NCBI GenBank assembly: GCA_949317995.1
Contig: OX439039.1
Span: forward strand, 19,211,282-19,275,281
Source of the DNA: Acholoe squamosa
Taxonomy: Eukaryota > Annelida > Polychaeta > Phyllodocida > Polynoidae
DNA: 64,000 nt
Direction: 5' to 3'
Shown in pieces: positions 35,977-46,839 of this stretch (position 1 is its first letter; every line of letters starts with the position of its first letter). Both the position numbers and the translations under genes were made by a program. Below the pieces are notes generated by a model, which worked only from the letters and a program-made list of their open reading frames with translations, was not told where the DNA came from and did not search any database.

Positions 35977-38900
35977 ATGAAACAACAAGTCTTCATCAAC
36001 AGTTTTCTATTCCCACAAACTATACCAAGGTCAGTGCAAGGGATGGCCTACTACTCCTCCTTGTTCTACAGTTTAGACTGCCCCTGGCCTTGGCAGGGAC
36101 ATACTATTCAGCAATCGTTCTCAGAAGTGTGCTGGTTCTAGTCTGGATTGACCAGTAGCGGTATTGTAATTACTGACGATTTTAACAAGTTCCTCAAATA
36201 TGACTGCTTCAAAAATGTACAAGTACATGTATGTATAAAACTTTTGATTGTTGTTATAGTTTGGCAGCAGCCCCTCAGTCATGCCGGTGCCGGTCCAGTG
36301 TGGCAAGCTTAGTGACCCGGTCTTCACCTCAGTACCATCAGGAGTGGCTTGCATCTCTGGTACCAGCCTTTGCTGTACACGGCGACCAGGTAGAGGTCCT
36401 GTCCACACCCACAGACTTCTACAACACACTTAAGGTAAGGATCTGCTGATATAATGTATGACAGTTTGACACTTTAATTGCAGCATATTATGCTTTATAA
36501 ACTTTGGGTTGTGTACAGCACATATTATAATGCAGTGTAAATGGCCTTGCATGCATTTTGTGTACCCCCTCATTTGTTCATTCAGTACTTGACCCTACAC
36601 TATGTCTGTCTATTTTCAGATCGAGACTAAAAGAGCAAAGCGGCGGATTGTGTTGTCATCTCTATACCTTGGCACCGGAGACTTAGAACATGAATTGGTT
36701 AGTGAATTGTCAAAAAAAAATGCCTTACTGTAAATTTGCATATCAAATTCAATGTAAATCTTTTCAACCTTACATATTCAAAATGAAACATGATGCTTCA
36801 ACATACCATGTTCAATATCATGCATCATGAAGCCTGAGAACCCACATGTTAAGGTGCACCCTGAGTCGAAGGAATTTCTACAAGACACATCTGAGGGTTG
36901 ATATCTGACATTTTGGTACTGATGTATAGTATAATAACCATACCTAGTATGAGGCACATCCTGACTTCAGGAGAATTCTATAAGGCGCAGCAGGGTTTCC
37001 TTTCAAGTACAACCTGCGCCATAAGTACACATGCCATTACAGGAACTCACATCTGATAGCATGTGAGTTTAATAAAAAAAATAATCAAATTATTCCAGGT
37101 TGACTGCATACACCAGTCATTGGAGCAGTCCCCAGGGATGAAGGCACTAGTCCTGCTCGACTACACACGGGGGTCACGGGGCAGTGACAACTCGTCGCGG
37201 ACCATGCTCCTCCCGCTACTCACCAGCTTTGAACACAATGTGCAGGTATCCTTGTACCACACGCCTGACCTGCGGGGTTGGTTAAAGAGTTTATTACCAG
37301 AAAGGTACAATGAGACAGTCGGACTCCAACACATGAAGATTTACCTGTTTGATGACAATGTCATGATGAGCGGGTGAGTAGATGTACAGCTATTAAATAT
37401 TTCTATCAAAACATGAGACTACCGAAATCTTTGAAAAACAGCCTAGTGTGAAATGTCGTTCAAGGTCTAGTTTTTTCTTGGAAGGGTTCACATAATAGTG
37501 AAGTACTTGATCAAAATTCGGTATACCGAGAACATTGAAGAATTCTTGATTTCTTAAATACCATAATCTCTCGCGTATAAGGCATGGTAGTTAGAAGAAA
37601 AAAACTTTTTTTGAACAGCCTAATGATATACTGTTTTTTTTTCTAATCTTTATTTTCTTTGTTGCAAAATCATCAAAATGAATAACATTGTTATGCTTGT
37701 CATTAAACAGTTTTGAGACTGAAGAATATTTTTTATTTTATACCGGTTTTTAGTTTTCTTCCATTTTAAGTATTTTCTCCATTGATGGAAAGTATTGGAT
37801 GTATCCCTATGATTTGTTCTTTTATTTCAAACAGGGCAAACCTTAGTGATTCTTATTTCACAAACCGGCAGGACCGTTACATCATCTTCCGGAATTCAGC
37901 CCGCCTTGCCAATTTCTTCTCGCAACTGGTCGGCACCGTTGCCTCATTTTCCTTCCAGCTCGACAAAGAGAACAATGTATCAATACCGGATGGTTGCAAA
38001 TCCCACCCATATAAAGGTATCTGCTCTAAAGAAAAACTACTCTGAATATGCCAGTAATATCACTGAATTATCTTGATGATATGAAAACAATACTACAAAA
38101 CGAATTCCCTTGATTTCAGACGAACCTTTATCATAGAGCTAATTAATGTCCTCAATTTGAAAGTAAGCTTGAAGCGGTATTCTTTAGGACCTGGACCTGC
38201 TGTTATGTAAAAGTCTTAAGATATCAAAATATTTTCATCAATACTCTCCTTTGCACTGTGTCAAAATGAGGACCCCCATTATAATATACAGAGTACATGT
38301 GTATTTTACATATATAACTTGAAGTAAATCATACCCTAATTTACACAGACAATGACGGTGGGAGTCAGTTCAGGGCAGAGGCCCAGGCCAAAGTGGAGTC
38401 CCTTCTCCAGGACTACAGAGAGAATCACTCAGATCCTGCATCCAGCAACAACACTGACACCATCGTCTATCCGCTTGTACAGATGGGTCCGATTAGTATT
38501 GATGATGACCACCAGGCAACCCAGCGCTTGTTACATGAATTACCGGAGGGGTCGACTGTCAGCTTGGCCTCCGGGTACTTTAACCTGACTGATGACTATG
38601 TTCATGATGTTGTGTATCACTCACAGTCTTCATATGACATTCTCACTGCTGCTCCAGAGGTAGGGGTTGGGATGACAATTTACTATTTTAATACTATTGG
38701 AATTATTTTCATCTTTGAATATATACACTTTCCTAGTGTTACTTTCTGACAATCTATATCAGAATTATTTAAGGACGGGGTCAGGAAGGGAGCTGACGTG
38801 TAAAAACACAACAACTCAATGTTTCTGCTGAACTACAAGTCCATCACCTTATAACTGCAGATCTTATAGTCAGTTACCATGTAGAAGTGCAGTTTTATAC

Positions 38901-41000
38901 CAAAGATTATGAATTTCTTTTCCAGGCCAATGGCTTCTTTGGGGCAAGTGGTATAGCAGGCGCTGTACCTGACGCCTACACCTATATCCTGAAGTGCTTC
39001 TACCAATCGGTTCAACAAGTAGGACATGCCGACCGTATCAAGATCTATGAGTATTTCCGCAGAGACTGGACCTTCCATGCTAAAGGCATCTGGTGTACCC
39101 TACCTGGTGATGACAAGCCGTGTATGACACTGGTCGGATCTCCAAATTTTGGTATGTTATGCTTCCCATTTTGTTCTTTAAGGCCAGATTAATGTAACCG
39201 TGGCTACCTACCTGCCAGAACTACATTTAGTGATCATGCTTACCATACTGGGTTGATGCACTCTCAGGGGTTTGACATGATGCACCGTTTAACTTGATGC
39301 CTGTGGGTATCATACTGTTCCTAATAATCATTAAAACTCACCTTAATCATAATGCCTTGATAAAATATATAATGATCATCAATTTCTTTTTGGCCAAAAT
39401 GATGAAGAAAATGTAGACAACCCTTACCCTCTGTTATGCAGGGATTGTTTACCTGTCTATGCCATAACTAGAGAGGCCAGCCGTTCAGCCAACTCTCATC
39501 ACCATATTGTAACAGTGCTAAAAGACTCAACATTAAACATGCCCTGGACTATCTTTAATGGATGTATGGTGTATTATAGTATATCAGTAGTACAGGAGGG
39601 GTCTAAATCTTCATGATCAAGTGATATTCCAATTGTTTCTCTCAATTAATATAGCTATTATTAGAGTGGGAAAATCGCTAACACTAAGAATCTCTCTGTG
39701 ACCTGGGAAGGTTTTCTGGTAGGATTAAGGTGTATCAAGCTAACCATTGTAGGGCACCCCTCTTGAACCACCATCAATAGATAGGCCAACCACTCATCAT
39801 CAACATAAGACCTGCTATATAGCAATATGTATTGCCGGATTTTTGGGAGAGGAGTCTATTTGTAGTGGTATTTGCAAAATATTTATGTTCATGAGACATT
39901 GGTGATGCCATAGAACTATAGCATTGCTAGCTGGCTTGGGTATAAATGTCATAAGTACCATAATCTCCCATGTATAAGGCGCAGCCTGCGTATAAGGCGC
40001 ACCCCCAACTAAGGGAGGCCTGTCCCACGTATAAGGCGCACCCCTAAGAGCAGATTTTTGTTAATGTAGTACTGTTCTATAGTTAAAATACCCCCCCTAT
40101 AAGGCGCACCCCAAACTCAAGGCAATTTTCCTCCCATGTATAAGACCCAGCAGCCTTTTGTTTGGCGTATAAGACGCGCCTTATACGCGGGAGATTACGG
40201 TATGCAGTAGGGGTCAGCACCTCCTTACCACTAATCAAAAGAATACAGCTAATTGCTTATATTTGACTTGAGGATTTTTGACAGGGATGATTACTCTGGA
40301 AATATATTTTGAAAAATAGTAATAAATCAACCAAACAAGGTAGAAATGAACGAATTACAGGTATGGATTCAGCTAGATTTCATCTATACCACAAAATTGT
40401 CACAATGCATTCAGTGAATTATTTAGAATTACCGGTACGTTAATCTTACAGGATACCGCTCCAGGTACAGAGACCTGGAGGCACAAGTGGCTGTCATCAC
40501 ACAGAACCATCACCTCCAGCAGCAGTTAGAAAATGTAAGTAGACAGGGTAAACCTTTAAAGACAGAATAATATAATTCACTAATTTACCTTTTTTTTCTG
40601 ATGCATCTGTGGATTTCCAATAAGGAAGTCAGCTACTCTGCAAAATGCAAGTCCTACGGGGTTCTTCAGTCACTTTGGAATATGAAAAGTGTATACGTGT
40701 ACCTGTTGTGGTAGGGTGATATATCTTTAGTCCAGGAGACTCTTTAAAACTTCGTCATGCGCATAATCATGGTTGTCAAGATAACACTCAGTGCCTATTT
40801 TTCACTCACTGAAAACATTCATGCATGTCTGTATCCATTTCTGTTTATATACTCATATGATCATTTTTTTATGTCTACAGGAAAAGAGCAGTATTTATAA
40901 GCTGGGGAGCGCGGTTACAGATGCAACTTTTGAGGAACCTAATCGCCGGACGCCATATTGGGTTTCCTTAGTAACCAATGTGATAAGACGGTTCTTCTGA
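35977..41000 (+). CDS. PGS1: PGS1: CDP-diacylglycerol--glycerol-3-phosphate 3-phosphatidyltransferase
   Basis: The enzyme makes phosphatidylglycerophosphate from CDP-diacylglycerol and glycerol-3-phosphate, the committed step to cardiolipin, in mitochondria. Exons: 35977-36029, 36260-36434, 36620-36697, 37099-37373, 37835-38016, 38349-38659, 38926-39151, 40452-40534 and 40881-41000. All junctions are in phase with GT..AG, giving about 500 aa (human about 556). It belongs to the phospholipase D superfamily. The first HxK box is LQHMKIYLFDD followed by SGANLSDSYFTNRQDRY. The second is WTFHAKGIW followed by LVGSPNFGYRSRYRDLEAQ. TRGSRGSDNSSRTMLLPLL and SGYFNLTDDY also match the family. The first exon is short and chosen by phase alone, so the N-terminus and targeting peptide are uncertain. 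Intron 8 contains a TIR element (39956-40202). The 3' UTR holds a long AT microsatellite. Confidence 0.95.
37548..37600. repeat. Fragment of the CGTATAAGGCGCACC TIR-element family
   Basis: The string ACCATAATCTCTCGCGTATAAGG matches the left end of the element at 39956-40202. No right end is seen. It lies in PGS1 intron 4. Confidence 0.7.
39956..40202. mobile_element. MITE, CGTATAAGGCGCACC family (in PGS1 intron 8)
   Basis: The left end TACCATAATCTCCC is inverted at the right end as GGGAGATTACGGTA. A TA at each edge fits a TA target duplication. The interior repeats GTATAAGGCGCACCC four or five times. It is 247 bp with no coding capacity. Other copies are at 50026-50265 and 54358-54541, with fragments near 37559 and 50266. 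Confidence 0.85.
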
Positions 41001-41098
41001 TGTAGATTATTTATCTTTTACCTTGTTTATTTTTTGTTGAAATCTAGTATATTACCCATGTTCTTCTTTAGAAATTGTATAAAACTTCAATTAAGAAA

Positions 41099-41169
41099 GA
41101 TATATATATATATACATATATATTTATTATTATTATATATATATATATATATATGTATGTATATGTATG

Positions 41170-41229
<60 letters not shown>
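41099..41229. repeat. AT/ATGT microsatellite
   Basis: (TA)n with ATGTATGT interruptions starts about 100 bp after the PGS1 stop. The overlapping Tyr/Ile frames are artefacts. Confidence 0.98.
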
Positions 41230-41230
<1 letters not shown>

Positions 41231-41239
41231 GCTAGATTT

Positions 41240-42078
41240 TATGGGCACGTACAATTGGCATTTTTCACACTTTTGTATGCTTATGCACCTACAGAATAAA
41301 AACTTATGAACCAATATCCTGCTTTTTGGTCCCATTTGGAAGGGAACACCATAACCTTTCAAATGTACTCTCTTGCATATCCAAGCAAAATATTTGGATT
41401 AGTTGGCTTCCAAAGTTGAAAAATGGTGAAAAAAGGCAAATTTGACGAAAAAGCAGGTTTTTTACAGCCCTGGAATATATCCCAGAGGGGTTCCAGAACC
41501 TCAGATATAGCCGTTTCTCATTGATATATCTGTTGTGTTAATGATTCAGAAGGTTTTTGGGTATTGTAGAGCATAAGTATTTGTTCATGTAACATTCAGT
41601 GTAAAATGACACTCAAATGTCCATCCAACAGTAAAACTAAAACCATCCCATATTATAAACTAAGACAGTTAATACATTATCCTTACTCTGCTCAGTATTG
41701 AGGGGCACTAGGGTGGTTAAGCTGCCTCAAAGATTTTTTTGCTGTAGCCTGAAGTCTTCCTCTTATACCAATGAGTCCATCCGTATACACATTTTTCTGT
41801 CAGATGGACATTTTGCACTTTTGCTGTCGGAAGGACAAATTTCTTAATCTCAAAGTAATGCATTTGGAGGCATTCTTTATTTTTTAAATCAAGCACAGTC
41901 ATCCCTTGAACACTATTAAATAACATTTGTACCATAAGTCTCTCCATAAGTGTGTTTTATACACACTTATTTTTCATGAAAAATTGATTTTGTGGAATCT
42001 CGCTGTATGAAATTAGCCCAGCAATGCCAGCTTGGCAACATTTAGATACATAAATAGGGTGATCTCACTGTTAAGAAA
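41240..42078. other. Intergenic DNA with no recognisable gene
   Basis: There is no exon-like segment, TIR or tandem repeat that I can support. Confidence 0.5.
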
Positions 42079-42233
42079 ATGGTAAAGGTGAACGATGAGC
42101 AGTTTGAGCTGACCGTTTCTTCACGAGCGTGTCCGGCCCGTTCCGCACGAGGCCGGTAGGCCGAGTGCGGAGCGGGCCGGACACGCGAGTGAAGAAACAG
42201 GAAGCTCAAACTGCTCAGAGTTCATCTTTACAT
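42079..42233. repeat. Large hairpin, arms of about 65 bp
   Basis: The left arm, GATGAGCAGTTTGAGCT..TTTCTTCAC..GTGTCCGGCCCG..CCGCAC, is repeated inverted after a GC-rich centre (GAGGCCGGTAGGCC). There are only a few mismatches or one-base gaps. It fits a foldback element or MITE and would form a strong stem-loop if transcribed. Confidence 0.85.
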
Positions 42234-42486
42234 TTATGTCAAGGTGTTTGAGAGGGAAATCAATCGATATTTCATCGATATCATTCAAAATTAACTAATC
42301 TTCACCTACCACCAATGCGAAATGCCGTGTGCCGCCATCTTGTTTGTTTACGTTTCAAAATGGCTGCGCATGCGCGGTGGACCTATGACGTCATCGTGCG
42401 GATTTGGCGCCGGTTATTTAACGCAGGGGTACAATACGCGGTCTCAGTGCATTGTCAATGGGGCATCGATATTCACCTTGACATAA
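42234..42486. mobile_element. TIR-bounded 253-bp element carrying promoter-like sites
   Basis: TTATGTCAAGGTG at 42234-42246 is repeated exactly inverted at 42474-42486. ATCGATAT also occurs inside both ends. The interior holds the CCGCCATCTTG, GCGCATGCGC and TGACGTCA sites described separately. The left end abuts the 42079-42233 hairpin, so the two may form one larger element. Confidence 0.6.
42332..42393. promoter_or_regulatory. Cluster of YY1-, NRF1- and CREB-type sites
   Basis: CCGCCATCTTG (42332-42342) matches the YY1 consensus. TGCGCATGCGCG (42365-42376) matches NRF1. TGACGTCA (42386-42393) is a perfect CRE. Such a trio within 62 bp is typical of animal housekeeping promoters, yet no gene follows on either strand for over 4 kb. 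Activity is not shown. It may be a promoter carried by a mobile element. Confidence 0.5.
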
Positions 42487-42619
42487 TGACCAAGTACTTA
42501 CCATGTGTCCTTGCTGTACCTAAACATATCTGAAATACACTCCTTGTCAACAGCAAACCTTCACAAATTGTTCACATTCTTGCCAGGCACCACAGGGTGT
42601 TGACATAAAAAAATGTCCA

Positions 42620-43180
42620 AACAATGTGCTACAAAATGTCCACAGAGCACACATTTTTCACACAAACTATCACAAAGTGTCCATGCGGACACATTTTAGC
42701 CTGTGGACAAAATGTAATTAGTGAACACTTTGTGTATATATCTTGTGGATTAGATGAATTTTGTAGACAATTTGTGACCATACACTGTGAACAGAATGTG
42801 TTGTGTGGATACTTTGCGTTCAAAACTTGTGGTCAAAATGTGTTTTGTGGATAATTTGGGAATATAGATTGTGGACAATTTGTAATTTGTGGACACTTTG
42901 TTCAAGTTGAATGTGGACAGTGTGTTTTTTGTGGATACTCTGTGGTAGAATCTTGTGGACTAAAAGTAGTTTTGGACATTTTGTGAAGAAAGTATGTCGA
43001 CAGAATGTGTTTTGTGAACACTTTGTGATGATAGGTTGTGGATACATTGTCATTGTTGGGTGTGGACAAATTGTATCTTATGGACACTCTGCGAAAATAG
43101 TCTGTGGACAGTACATTTTTTTGGACACCTTGTGCTGGGAGGTATTGTGAAAAAATGTGATGTGGACAATATGTGTCATG
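42620..43180 (+). repeat. 42-bp minisatellite (TGTGGACAAAATGTGTTTTG), 12-13 diverged units
   Basis: TGTGGACAAAATGT-like motifs alternate with TGTGGACACTTTGTG-like motifs at a 42-bp period. In one forward frame units read as 14-residue repeats of the type CGQNVFCGHFVxIx (for example CGLDEFCRQFVTIH then CEQNVLCGYFAFKT). Stops and frame changes occur after every few units, so it is probably not coding. Confidence 0.82.
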
Positions 43181-43319
43181 TGGCTAAAGTGAAGCATAAC
43201 ACCCCCTTTCAATTGCATGCATTGCCATAGATGATAATCACCATGTGAAGTGATCTATTTAACTCATACCTCAGTAAGATATTAAAAATGAATGTGGCAT
43301 GATGCTCTACAATGGAGTA

Positions 43320-43450
43320 CTACACAAGGCGATGTTGGGGGGTGGCGAAAAAAAATTTGACCCCTCCTGAAGGGGTGGCGGAAAAGATTTCAGGGGTCCA
43401 AACTAAAACTCACCAACTACCCCCTGTTGTTAAAAAATGAACACTCCCTT
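43320..43450. mobile_element. Decayed copy of the AACAACAGGGGG TIR family
   Basis: It ends with ACTCACCAACTACCCCCTGTTGTT..GAACACTCCC, matching the right end of the 33435-33648 element, and has a similar GGGGTGGCGAAAAAAAATTT interior. The left end is eroded. Confidence 0.55.
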
Positions 43451-44127
43451 ATGGCCTAGATATTGGACAATTAGTGTCTCCCCCTCCCCCCCCCCCCTGC
43501 AGTGGACGACCCTATTCACCCAATTTATAAGGCAAACTACTTGAACCTATTGCCCCTACTTACAGTAATATGAGCTGCCACTCTGTCTGGGACATTTAGA
43601 TTGCGTTTGTCCATATGAACAGCCTTCAAAAGCACATTCCAATTAATATTTGCCATAAACCTATAACTGTCCCTTACAGAACCATTCAATGACATCACAT
43701 ATATGGAGAAAAATATAACAAAAAATGAGAATTGTGAGCTGTAGAGCACTTAGAAAAAGCGGACATGATTTAACTATAGAAGTGTATGGGAAAACCATAG
43801 CGATAAAGGGTGCAAGGAGGAAAATTTCAGGCAAATTTGCCCATAAAATACTGGTCTATAATTGTATTTTTTGCATGCAGTGAGATATAGCACCATAGCA
43901 CAAGAATTGAAACAAAATGTTACATAATGAGGTTGCTACAGCAAATACAATGTCGTGGACCTCTATCTCGTAAACTGTGAGTGCTAACAAGACTACAGCT
44001 CAACGGCCACCTAAACAACACACACTCACAGAATTACAGTTTTAGTATTGGCTGTTGCAATGTAAAACTTGAAGTATAGTACCTTAATGATTTATTGCCA
44101 GGCACAAATGGGGGTGTGGATGGGGGG
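43451..44127. other. Intergenic DNA with no recognisable gene
   Basis: A C-rich run lies near 43480-43500. I see no exon or repeat structure otherwise. Confidence 0.5.
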
Positions 44128-44305
44128 TCCCCCATGTCACATGTCGATTTTAAAAAATGGCCATGTCCCCATGTCAATTTTAAGAAATGGTCATGTCACC
44201 ATGTCAATTTTAAGAAATGGTCATGTCACCATGTCAATTTTAAGAAATTGGTCATGTCCCATGTCACTAAGCCTAAAATAGCCTATGGCGCCATGTCGAT
44301 TTTAG
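44128..44305. repeat. Tandem repeat, about 33-bp unit with CATGTCAATTTTAAGAAATG
   Basis: Four or five units of CCATGTCAATTTTAAGAAATG plus GTCATGTCA follow one another. It ends with GTCGATTTTAGTGGTCCACACCC. A second array of the same family lies at 57567-57715 and ends with GGGGTCTAGACCC. Both have the same order of parts, so they are copies of one dispersed repeat. Confidence 0.85.
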
Positions 44306-46558
44306 TGGTCCACACCCATACAAATGGGCGAGATTCCGATCAAGTTTCTATTTTTGAAAGACAAAGTTCTCTTTCTATTATTCAACCATTGGTCTATGCT
44401 ATGGTGAGCTTTCCTGCTTGGGATTATAGAAAGAGATTCACAGATATTAGTGCTTTGCGTGGTGCCGATTTTGTGTAATTCACCAATTGCGCTGTCCAAT
44501 TTGAGAAATGCGCCGATTGGTGATTTGCAAGTGACAATGCATGCTACGACCATCACCCTATGCCTAAATTCAATTAAGACAATATATTGTTTTTTAATAT
44601 TCCCTACGTTGTTGTGGCTAACACTGTTAAGACGCCATAACAAATAGCTAAACATCTAGAGCTGCACCACTGTTGAAAACGGGCCTTGTATGAAAGATGT
44701 CATGAATAAAAGTGTGATAATAAAAATGACAACATGTATGATTGTTTTGAATTAGAAGAGGGTTCATCTGTTTCCCTTCTGATCTCAATGGAAGGCATGT
44801 TTTGGGTATTACAAGTAAAGGAGTGAAATATGGTCATTTTGACCATAGACAGTGCTCCTTGTTTTGATCTATGAAGTCCTTTAAGTTCGGAGACACTCAT
44901 GCATGGGCCTGATGGGGCAATTTACATAGGGTACGCATTGTATATTATATCATCATGGATCCTAAGGGGAACATGATCAAGTCTCATAAATCCGACCCTG
45001 CTTCTAAGGTGCACCAAGTGTTTTCGTCCATAAAAACACCAATACAATGCCATGTTTAAAAAAATGGGGGGGGGGGCTGTTGCATAAGACGAAAATTCAA
45101 GAGGATGGAGCGTAGGAGTAAATTTTGATGTGGGAGAATCCCTGGAGTGGTAAATCGTCGTCTAAGTCATTAGACAAAAAATTGACTATACAGACACAGG
45201 GCCTCACAGGATCACAGGGATTTCACGAGATGGAGGCTCAATAACCCAACGAGAGAACAATGGACCTTCATATTCATTTACTTTTCTTTTGAACATAGTT
45301 CTGGTTGAAAGATCCATTAGGTAATAGACCAGGCATATGCTGTATACCTGCCTGCATGTGTAATATATATCATACGACAAGACATGACACAGCTCACCTG
45401 GCTTACCATTCTAATCTATTCATACCCGGACACTGAATGGAGTTAGCAGAGCGTGACTTAGTCACGGAAATAACCACATCAATAGACTGTTAAAGATTTG
45501 CCTACTTCTAACGTTAGGAGTCTAGCCTACCATCCCCTATCATTCTAGACGTACACGTTGCCGTACAAGTCGTGATCTTAAACTCTTTTTTATATAGTAA
45601 CACCCCTATGGTCACTAGTCCATTATAACCACCCCAGGACACAGCAAGATAATTCACTCGTTTTTTTTTTGGCCTTCCACTCGAGGCATTTTCCTGAAGC
45701 CAGGATTTGCCTGCTAAAAAAAGGATTTTTATTTTTATTTTTTTTCAATTGATCTTTCTTTTTTTCGAAGAATCTTTTTTTTCGATGAATTGTGGACTGT
45801 TTGGCAAATTTTCTAAAAAGTGAAATATTTCCTCAGTTTTAAAACCCGGTTGCTTGGCACCACAGAAATTCGAGGGAAAAGAAATGTCGTCATTACTAGA
45901 CCTTATTGGTTGTGGAAGGTGTCAAATAAATACACCCTCTTTATGACTATTCTTCTTTCTTTGTCTCTTTCTGACTAATATTATACTGTATTTTAGATAG
46001 GGAAGAAATGTAATTACCTACGAAAACTACTTTTAGATGTAATTGGTCATCCAATAACATGTGATGTAAAACACTGCATTACCAACACTTGGCCCCATGT
46101 TGACGTGAGAAACCTGTGTGTCTATAGTTCTACTGGTGGTCATGGTTCTAACCATAGAAGTGAAAACCGTGGGAAGAGATAGGTCTCACAGAGTAGCACC
46201 TTTCATTATAAGAGGACAGACTTTAACCAGACCGGCGTGAGAGCGAACACTTTCATATAGTTGTGAAGGACATACGTTATGAAACCTGGATCTCTTAAAC
46301 CCAGTGAAAGTATCTACACAGTGCATGGGTATACAGTGTTGAAACCAGAGAGGACGTCATGATTCTATCTTCACACAGGTCAACTGTTGACAGCCCACAG
46401 GAGAGACCACTTTACCGCTGCCATTATACAGGGGTTCCACTCACTGGTCAGCGAAAAGCAGAAAACCCTAATATCAAATTGATCTTTTATAATGATCTGC
46501 ATGATTTATATATCCCTGAAAACCTGGTGCTGACATAAGTGTACCTGTACATTAGTCA
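44306..46558. other. Intergenic DNA with no recognisable gene
   Basis: It contains a G-run near 45065 and T-rich tracts at 45660-45780. Open frames are short and unsupported. The last 300 bp may be the 3' end of an old LINE, judging from the tail at 46559. Confidence 0.45.
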
Positions 46559-46584
46559 ATAAAGCCATCTTGAATCTTGAATCT
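46559..46584 (+). repeat. LINE/SINE-like 3' tail with TTGAATC repeats
   Basis: AATAAAGCCATCTTGAATCT is followed by a second TTGAATCT. An AATAAA followed by a short 7-mer repeat is a common 3' end of CR1/L2-type retroposons. No coding part is recognisable upstream. Confidence 0.35.
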
Positions 46585-46839
46585 ACAAAAGAAGCAACCT
46601 TCCAGTTTACCGCAAAAGTAGCAGTGAATGGTCAATGTGTTAATCTGTGCTCCATCTACAATACAAGTACCATTACCTACAATAAGCAAGGTAGAAGAGA
46701 CTTTCTGACTGTGGCATGTGATAAAGTGCTTCTTGCTCATCAAGTGGCTATAAATCAAAGGTGATACATAAGTCAAAATAAGGGTTTCTCCTGAAGCGGT
46801 GTCAAGACTTACTGCTGACACACCATAATAAGTGTCACT

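Noticed and set aside
37063-37098. A start codon for PGS1 exon 4 upstream at about 37063
   Set aside because: The exon begins after TTATTCCAG at 37099, in phase with exon 3. The upstream frame is intronic.
41034-41362. Ile/Tyr-rich frames on both strands
   Set aside because: They are translations of the TA/ATGT microsatellite.
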